A stretch of 37,392 bases of DNA from Streptomyces sp. OR43 (GTDB lineage Bacteria > Actinomycetota > Actinomycetes > Streptomycetales > Streptomycetaceae), in the NCBI RefSeq assembly GCF_008042275.1, contig NZ_RDBK01000025.1, positions 1-37,392 on the forward strand, read 5' to 3'. Below, one piece after another: positions 33,339-37,392 of this stretch (positions are counted from its first letter, which is position 1; every line of letters begins with the position of its first letter). The notes below the pieces were generated by a model, which had not been told where the DNA came from, did not search any database, and was given only the letters and a program-made list of their open reading frames with translations. The translations under genes were made by a program, and so were the position numbers.

Positions 33339-33607
33339 GCCCCGCGCAACCCCTCCACGAAACCGCGCCACGCGCCCGCCCCGATCACGATGACGGGGCC
33401 GTCCTGGACCTTGCTGTCGCGGACGGGGACGGCGCCGCAGGTGCCGTCGGCGACCTCGACGCAGTCGCCGCCGGTGTTTCCGCTGTACGAGGACGTGCGC
33501 CAAGTCGCGCCGCCGGTCACGGTGCACTCGACGCACTCGCCGCCGGTGTTTCCGCTGTAGCTGGACTTACGCCACTGCGCGCTCTTCAAGCCGGGGCCGG
33601 TCTCCAT
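33335..33607 (-). CDS. DUF397 protein with duplicated N-terminal motif
   Basis: 90 residues. The DUF397 core (WRKSSYSGNTGGECVE, 12-27) is repeated as WRTSSYSGNTGGDCVE (36-51), then VADGTCGAVPVRDSKVQDG and WRGFVEGLR close the domain. In Streptomyces such small acidic proteins pair with a WhiJ-type helix-turn-helix regulator encoded just upstream and are thought to bind it and modulate it. The start ATG follows GGAGGAGCGTT and lies 41 bp inside the regulator gene, so translation is coupled. Confidence 0.85.
   Translation of the reverse strand: METGPGLKSAQWRKSSYSGNTGGECVECTVTGGATWRTSSYSGNTGGDCVEVADGTCGAVPVRDSKVQDGPVIVIGAGAWRGFVEGLRGA
33461..33574. repeat. Intragenic tandem duplication, 72-bp period
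   Basis: The 42-bp segments 33461-33502 and 33533-33574 differ at only a few positions, with 23 identical consecutive bases; they encode the two DUF397 motif copies. Confidence 0.85.
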
Positions 33608-34415
33608 AACGCTCCTCCATCACGCGGGCGATCAGAGCCGCCGAGTCCTCCACGGAGAGGGCGGCGGCCTGCAGATGAGCGTATCGGAGCGAGGCCTCAC
33701 GGACCGTGTCGGGGTTGGCGGTCATGTGGCCGGAGATGAGGTCTTCCGTGTAGACGACGTCCGGGTCATCGTCGAAGCGCAGCAGGTTGAATGAGCCAGC
33801 CAGGCTTGAGTGTTCACCGGCCGAGAAGGGCAGCACCTGGATGCGCATCCACCGGTGGGTGGTGAAGTCCAACAACCGCGCCAGTTGGGCGCGCATGACC
33901 GCATGGCCGCCGATCGGCCGGTGCAGCACGGCCTCGTCCAGCACCGCCCAGGCCAGCGGCGGGCGTTCGCGCTCCAGGATGCGTTGGCGCTCCATGCGGG
34001 CGGCGAGCAAGCCGTCCAGGTCGTCGGGCATCCCGGTGGCCAGCACCGCCCGCGCATACCCCTCCGTCTGCAACAGCCCGTAGACCAACTGCGCCTGGTA
34101 CGTCGAGATGTACGCGGCCTTCGCCTCCATCTCCGCGTACGGCTGGAACCACGTCGGCAGCTGGCTCCGCAGGACCAGGCCCATCAGCCGGGAGAACGTG
34201 CCGTCCGTACCGAGCGCCGCGTCGACCCGTTCCGAGAAGTCGCGGGTGGGGACCTTCTTCGTCGTCTCGATCTGGCCGATCAGCGAGCCCGTACAGAAGA
34301 TGATCTCGCCCAACTGGGCCTGGTTCAGGCCCGCTGCCTCGCGCAGGCGACGTAATTCCCAGCCGTAGTAGTTCAGTGGGGATGCGCTGGGGTCGAGAGT
34401 CTGGACGTTGGCCAC
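33567..34415 (-). CDS. XRE helix-turn-helix regulator with DUF5753 (WhiJ/AbaA-like)
   Basis: 282 residues. XRE helix-turn-helix at about 18-75 (LRRLREAAGLNQAQLGEII, GSLIGQIETTKK), then a DUF5753 ligand/partner domain (about 95-275; PTWFQPYAEMEAKAAYISTY, QVLPFSAGEHSSLAGSFNLL, YTEDL). Start GTG 34415 has GGAGG 7 nt upstream. Codon 21 is TTA (34353-34355), so full translation should need the bldA tRNA. With the DUF397 protein downstream and the ATPase gene divergent, it forms the trio associated with developmental and antibiotic control in Streptomyces (whiJ, abaA loci). Confidence 0.9.
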   Translation of the reverse strand: MANVQTLDPSASPLNYYGWELRRLREAAGLNQAQLGEIIFCTGSLIGQIETTKKVPTRDFSERVDAALGTDGTFSRLMGLVLRSQLPTWFQPYAEMEAKAAYISTYQAQLVYGLLQTEGYARAVLATGMPDDLDGLLAARMERQRILERERPPLAWAVLDEAVLHRPIGGHAVMRAQLARLLDFTTHRWMRIQVLPFSAGEHSSLAGSFNLLRFDDDPDVVYTEDLISGHMTANPDTVREASLRYAHLQAAALSVEDSAALIARVMEERYGDRPRLEERAVA

Positions 34416-34498
34416 GGCAGGACCTCCGGTGTGCAACGCCTCGCGGCGTTCGTTTCCGTACGTAGCCGAGCGTAGTCACGTGCTCGCACGATGGTGAC

Positions 34499-34981
34499 AT
34501 GAATCACGTAATCGCCCCCCGGACTGGGTCGCCCGAAGAGCCCGTCTACCGCGCCGACTTCGCCATGGGTGAGCACTCGGCCCGGCACCTGCGCCGCATC
34601 CTGCGGCTCTACCTCAACGGGTGGGGGCTGGAGGCCGTGGCCGACGCCGCGGAGCTCGCGCTCACCGAGCTCATCGCCAACGTCGTCCGGCACGTGCCCG
34701 GCCGCCGGTGCCAGACCTTCATCTTCCGGCTCCCGGGCGGCGAGGGCGTGCGCGTCGAAGTGGCGGACGACTGGCCGCAGTTGCCCCGCACGGTTGAGGG
34801 TGACGTTCTCGACGAGGGCGGGCGGGGGCTGCTCCTCGTCGACGCCGTCACCGACAAGTGGGGCGTGGAGGCGCGGCGCGATGGCGGCGGCAAGGCGGTG
34901 TGGTTCGAGTGCCTGGCCGCCCCGCCGAGGCCCGCCGCCGACCCGGTTACGCCGCCAGCTCCGCCAGTACCGCGTCCGTGA
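34499..34981 (+). CDS. RsbW-type anti-sigma-like ATP-binding protein
   Basis: 160 residues, HATPase_c of the serine-kinase anti-sigma type. N-box ELALTELIANVVRHV, G1 VEVADDWPQ, G2 DEGGRGLLLVDAVTDKWGV; a Pro-rich tail follows. Unlike full sensor kinases it has no other domain. Many such genes sit beside XRE/DUF397 pairs; the partner (sigma factor or antagonist) is unknown. No ribosome binding site is seen before ATG 34499. The last 35 bp overlap the convergent beta-lactamase-like gene. Confidence 0.88.
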   Translation: MNHVIAPRTGSPEEPVYRADFAMGEHSARHLRRILRLYLNGWGLEAVADAAELALTELIANVVRHVPGRRCQTFIFRLPGGEGVRVEVADDWPQLPRTVEGDVLDEGGRGLLLVDAVTDKWGVEARRDGGGKAVWFECLAAPPRPAADPVTPPAPPVPRP

Positions 34982-35762
34982 ACGGCGGCCATACCTCGGC
35001 CGCCCACGGGCCGAACGCGCGGTCCGTGAGGGCCACGCAGGCCGCGCCCGCCACCGGGTCGATCCAGAGGAACGTGCCCGACTGGCCGAAGTGGCCGAAG
35101 GTCGCGGGGGAGGACGAAGCGCCGGTCCAGTGCGGGGCCTTGTGGTCGCGGATTTCGAAGCCGAGGCCCCAGTCGTTCGGGTTCTGGTGGCCGTAGCCCG
35201 GCAGGACGCCCTTCAGCCCGGGGTGGACGACGCTCTGCGCCTCCAGCACCGTGCGCGGATCCAGGAGCCTGGGCGCCTGGACCTCCGCCGCGAAGCGCAC
35301 CAGGTCCTCGACCGTCGAGACGCCGTCGCGGGCCGGGGAGCCGTCCAGTGTCGTCGCGGTCATGCCCAGCGGCTCCAGCACCGCTTGGCGCAGGTACTCC
35401 GGGAACGGGATGTCGGTGGCCTTCGCGAGGTGGTCGCCGAGGACCTCGAAGCCCGCGTTGGAATACAGCCGCCGGGTCCCGGGCGGGGCCGTGACCCGGT
35501 GCTCGTCGAACGCGAGGCCGCTGGTGTGGGCGAGCAGGTGCCGGACCGTGGAGCCCTCCGGGCCCGCCGGTTCGTCGAGCTCGATCGCGCCCTCCTCGTA
35601 CGCCACCAGGGCCGCGTAGGCCGCGAGCGGCTTGGTGACGGAGGCGAGCGGGAAGCGGTGCGCGGTGGGGCCGTGCCTGCCGAGGACGGTGCCGTCCGCT
35701 CGTACGACGGCTGCTGCCGCGGTGGGGACGGGCCAGTTCTCGATCATCGCCAGGCTCTGCAT
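34947..35762 (-). CDS. Class C beta-lactamase-related serine hydrolase
   Basis: 271 residues of the penicillin-binding/esterase fold: S41-V-T-K44 (SxxK), Y100-S-N102 (YxN) and H224-F-G226 (HxG). The HLLAHTSGL segment is typical of the class C-like esterase family. It has no signal peptide, so it is a cytoplasmic esterase or peptidase rather than a resistance beta-lactamase. ATG 35762 or 35747. The TetR gene ends 31 nt upstream on the same strand. Confidence 0.88.
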   Translation of the reverse strand: MQSLAMIENWPVPTAAAAVVRADGTVLGRHGPTAHRFPLASVTKPLAAYAALVAYEEGAIELDEPAGPEGSTVRHLLAHTSGLAFDEHRVTAPPGTRRLYSNAGFEVLGDHLAKATDIPFPEYLRQAVLEPLGMTATTLDGSPARDGVSTVEDLVRFAAEVQAPRLLDPRTVLEAQSVVHPGLKGVLPGYGHQNPNDWGLGFEIRDHKAPHWTGASSSPATFGHFGQSGTFLWIDPVAGAACVALTDRAFGPWAAEVWPPFTDAVLAELAA

Positions 35763-35793
35763 GCGTACGAGGTTAATGCCCCGGCCGGCAGGG

Positions 35794-36357
35794 TCACAGC
35801 GCGCGCAGACCCCGGTCGGTGAACGCGATCTGCCACTCCAGGCTCTCGTCGATGTCGGTGCTCCACCGGAAGCCTCCGCCCGCTTCCAGCGTGGCGAACC
35901 CGTGGAGGAGGCTGCGGAGCATGCGCAGGGCGTGGTCCGTATCCGGTGCCGTGATCCCGTAGCCGCGCAGTACTGCCGAGAACGCGTCGAGCAGCCGCTG
36001 CCCGGCGCCGGCCAGCGGATCGTCCGGGCCGGACGCTTCCAGGCCGATCGTCGCGGCGTACCGGCCGGGGTGCTCCACCACGAAGGCGCGGAAGGCGCGT
36101 GCGGCGGCTGCCAGGGCGTCGCGGCCCGCGTACCCCTGGATCGCCCCGCCGACGGCGTCGGCGGCCTCGCTCAGCGCCAGGACCGCGATGCGACGGTTGA
36201 GGTCCTCCTGGCTGCTCACGTGCTTGTACAGGGAGGGGGTGCGCACGCCCACCCGCTGGGCCAGCGCACCCATCGTCAGGTTGCCGAGGCCCACCTCGTC
36301 GGCGAGGGCCGCACCGGCCGCGACCACGGCCGCCGGGTCCAGGCCCGCCCTAGGCAC
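35794..36357 (-). CDS. TetR-family transcriptional regulator
   Basis: 187 residues. N-terminal helix-turn-helix at about 8-55 (GNLTMGALAQRVGVRTPSLYKHVSSQEDL), then a helical ligand domain of the WHG type (HPGRYAATIG; LLHGFATLEAGGGF). GTG 36357 starts 8 bp inside the end of the alpha/beta-hydrolase gene, so the two are translationally coupled. It most likely represses the operon through the palindrome cluster at 37206-37240. Confidence 0.9.
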   Translation of the reverse strand: MPRAGLDPAAVVAAGAALADEVGLGNLTMGALAQRVGVRTPSLYKHVSSQEDLNRRIAVLALSEAADAVGGAIQGYAGRDALAAAARAFRAFVVEHPGRYAATIGLEASGPDDPLAGAGQRLLDAFSAVLRGYGITAPDTDHALRMLRSLLHGFATLEAGGGFRWSTDIDESLEWQIAFTDRGLRAL

Positions 36358-37186
36358 GGGAGGCGTCCGAGCCGAGGAAGGAGAGCATGAGGGAGACCAC
36401 CTGGTCGGGGAACTGGTCGTGCGGGTAGTGCCCGGCGCCCTCGATCATCTCCAGGCGGCCGAGGCCGGACGGCAGGTCGCCGATGATCGCCGAGCCCTCG
36501 GCGTGCGGGTCGGCCCAGTCGGGGTCGAGCGTGCCCATCACGACCAGGACCGGGCAGCGGACGTTGCCGAGCTGGGCGCCGGCGTCGACCGGGGCGCTGC
36601 GGCCCATGCCCTGGAGGGCCTTCATCCGGCCCGGCTCGCGCAGCAGCGAGTCGACGCGGCCGAGCCGCTCGTCCCAGTCGGCCGGCTTCGCCCCGGGGTA
36701 GGCCACGTCGAGGTAGGAGCGCCAGAGCGGCACGCTGCCGAGAGCGCCCGTGCCGAGCAGGCGCAGCATGCCCTGCCGGAAGCGCTTCACTCGCAGGTCG
36801 CCGAGACGGACCGACTGCTTGCGGGTGAACGGTGCCAACTCGACGACCGCGGTGACCAGCGAGGGTTCCCGCGCTGCGGCGACCGTGGCGGCACCGCCGG
36901 AGATCGAGTGCCCGACGAGCACGGCCGGGCCGCCCAGGTGGCGGATCACCGCGAGCAGATCCCCGGCGATGGCGGTGCGGCTCCAGTCCGGCCAGCCCGT
37001 GCTCGACTCGCCGCAGCCGCGCAGGTCGACCGCGGCGACCCGGTAGCCCGCCGCCACGAGCGAAGGGATCACCGTGCGGTACGCGGCGCGGCTGTCACCC
37101 ATGCCGTGCGCGAGAACGATCAGTGGACCGGACCCCGTCACTTCGTAAGCGATCGTGCCACCGTCGACAGCGAGGTATTCGGTCAT
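36350..37186 (-). CDS. Alpha/beta hydrolase
   Basis: 278 residues. Oxyanion HGMG (27-30), nucleophile elbow GHSISGG with S94, acid D in MGTLDPDWADP and H in GAGHYPHDQF. Close to chloroperoxidase/epoxide-hydrolase-like esterases; the substrate is unknown. GGAGGACGTC precedes the ATG. First gene of an operon with the TetR regulator, preceded by a well-formed promoter and operator. Confidence 0.9.
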   Translation of the reverse strand: MTEYLAVDGGTIAYEVTGSGPLIVLAHGMGDSRAAYRTVIPSLVAAGYRVAAVDLRGCGESSTGWPDWSRTAIAGDLLAVIRHLGGPAVLVGHSISGGAATVAAAREPSLVTAVVELAPFTRKQSVRLGDLRVKRFRQGMLRLLGTGALGSVPLWRSYLDVAYPGAKPADWDERLGRVDSLLREPGRMKALQGMGRSAPVDAGAQLGNVRCPVLVVMGTLDPDWADPHAEGSAIIGDLPSGLGRLEMIEGAGHYPHDQFPDQVVSLMLSFLGSDASRA

Positions 37187-37205
37187 GACGTCCTCCAGAG
37201 CTGGA

Positions 37206-37252
37206 GCTAATGTTGTTAGCTAAAAGCTATCGGTATTAGCCATTGGAGTCAA
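37206..37252 (-). promoter_or_regulatory. Promoter and overlapping TetR operators of the hydrolase-TetR operon
   Basis: On the minus strand TTGACT (37247-37252), 17-nt spacer, TAGCTT (37224-37229). Three overlapping inverted repeats cover it: GCTAA-N5-TTAGC (37206-37220), TAGCT-AAA-AGCTA (37217-37229) and GCTA-N7-TAGC (37226-37240). Confidence 0.65.
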
Positions 37253-37278
37253 TGACCGAAACGCGCATCCGGTGGTAC

Positions 37279-37309
37279 TTGCTTAGAGTGCACTCCAGGG
37301 TTCTAGCGT
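37279..37309 (+). promoter_or_regulatory. MerR-type promoter with 19-nt spacer
   Basis: TTGCTT (37279-37284) and TAGCGT (37304-37309) are 19 nt apart, and the palindrome GAGTGCACTC (37286-37295) lies between them: the layout of promoters untwisted by MerR-family activators. Confidence 0.6.
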
Positions 37310-37316
37310 GGAGGGC

Positions 37317-37392
37317 ATGACGGTGACGGAGACGGCGGCGGAGACCACTTCGACAGGGGTGGACACCTGCGCGTCGGCCCCCCGGCCCCACC
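37317..37392 (+). CDS. Start of a probable MerR-family regulator (runs off window)
   Basis: 25 codons from ATG 37317 after GGAGGGC; the frame stays open to the end. The peptide (MTVTETAAETTSTG, then CASAPRPHP) is a disordered leader without a domain. The MerR assignment rests on the self-type promoter just upstream and on similar leaders I recall in Streptomyces MerR proteins. Confidence 0.45.
   Translation, partial: MTVTETAAETTSTGVDTCASAPRPH

Noticed and set aside
34947..35762. Beta-lactam resistance gene
   Set aside because: No signal peptide and esterase-type features; class C fold alone does not imply resistance.
1..37392. Biosynthetic gene cluster or mobile island
   Set aside because: No PKS/NRPS, integrase, transposase, tRNA or att-like repeats seen; genes are mostly conserved chromosomal ones.

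Overview
The window is about 37.4 kb of very GC-rich actinobacterial chromosome, almost certainly from a Streptomyces. The grounds are strong G/C at third codon positions, many GTG starts, a fasR-fabD-fabH-acpP-fabF cluster, an Mbl-type actin homologue, a helix-turn-helix/DUF397/small-ATPase trio, and rare TTA (bldA-type) codons confined to a few accessory genes. I saw no rRNA, tRNA, insertion sequence, prophage or CRISPR array.

Layout. 1-5.6 kb: start of a malonyl-CoA synthetase gene (matB, cut by the window edge), a NarK-type MFS transporter, an Lrp/AsnC regulator, a DosS-like GAF sensor kinase with a broken ATPase domain, the MreB-like gene mbl and a conserved unknown. 5.7-8.8 kb: a membrane-tethered zinc-ribbon protein, a MarR regulator divergent from an NADPH-dependent oxidoreductase and an Ohr peroxidase, then a strong terminator. 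8.8-15.6 kb: a Tat-signal stub, a GH51 arabinofuranosidase, an EI24/CysZ-like membrane protein, a Tat-exported L-amino-acid oxidase, aldose 1-epimerase and an SGNH lipoprotein. 15.9-21.4 kb: DUF3145 and the housekeeping type II fatty-acid cluster with its activator FasR. 21.5-28.1 kb: pirin, a small zinc-ribbon protein, a membrane-anchored NB-ARC/TPR STAND protein, a GNAT acetyltransferase and a Tat-exported phospholipase C behind a probable PHO box. 28.1-37.4 kb: a large secreted subtilase, a decayed stretch with two hydrolase remnants, the HTH/DUF397/ATPase trio, a class C beta-lactamase-like hydrolase, an alpha/beta-hydrolase-TetR operon with its own operator, and the start of a MerR-type gene.

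The core is the fatty-acid block: FabD loads malonyl on AcpP, FabH starts chains, FabF elongates, and FasR is encoded just upstream of fabD on the same strand. Around it are saprophyte functions (arabinose release, phospholipid and protein breakdown, aldose mutarotation) and stress functions (Ohr, oxidoreductase).

The most unusual items are a sensor kinase that keeps its phospho-accepting histidine but lacks the ATP-binding N- and G2-boxes, encoded 18 nt after an actin homologue whose phosphate-2 motif is also degenerate; a TTA-containing membrane STAND NTPase; an internally duplicated DUF397 protein followed by a frameshifted HAD-phosphatase remnant; and several orphan operator-like palindromes. 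No complete novel multi-gene system is proven by sequence alone.
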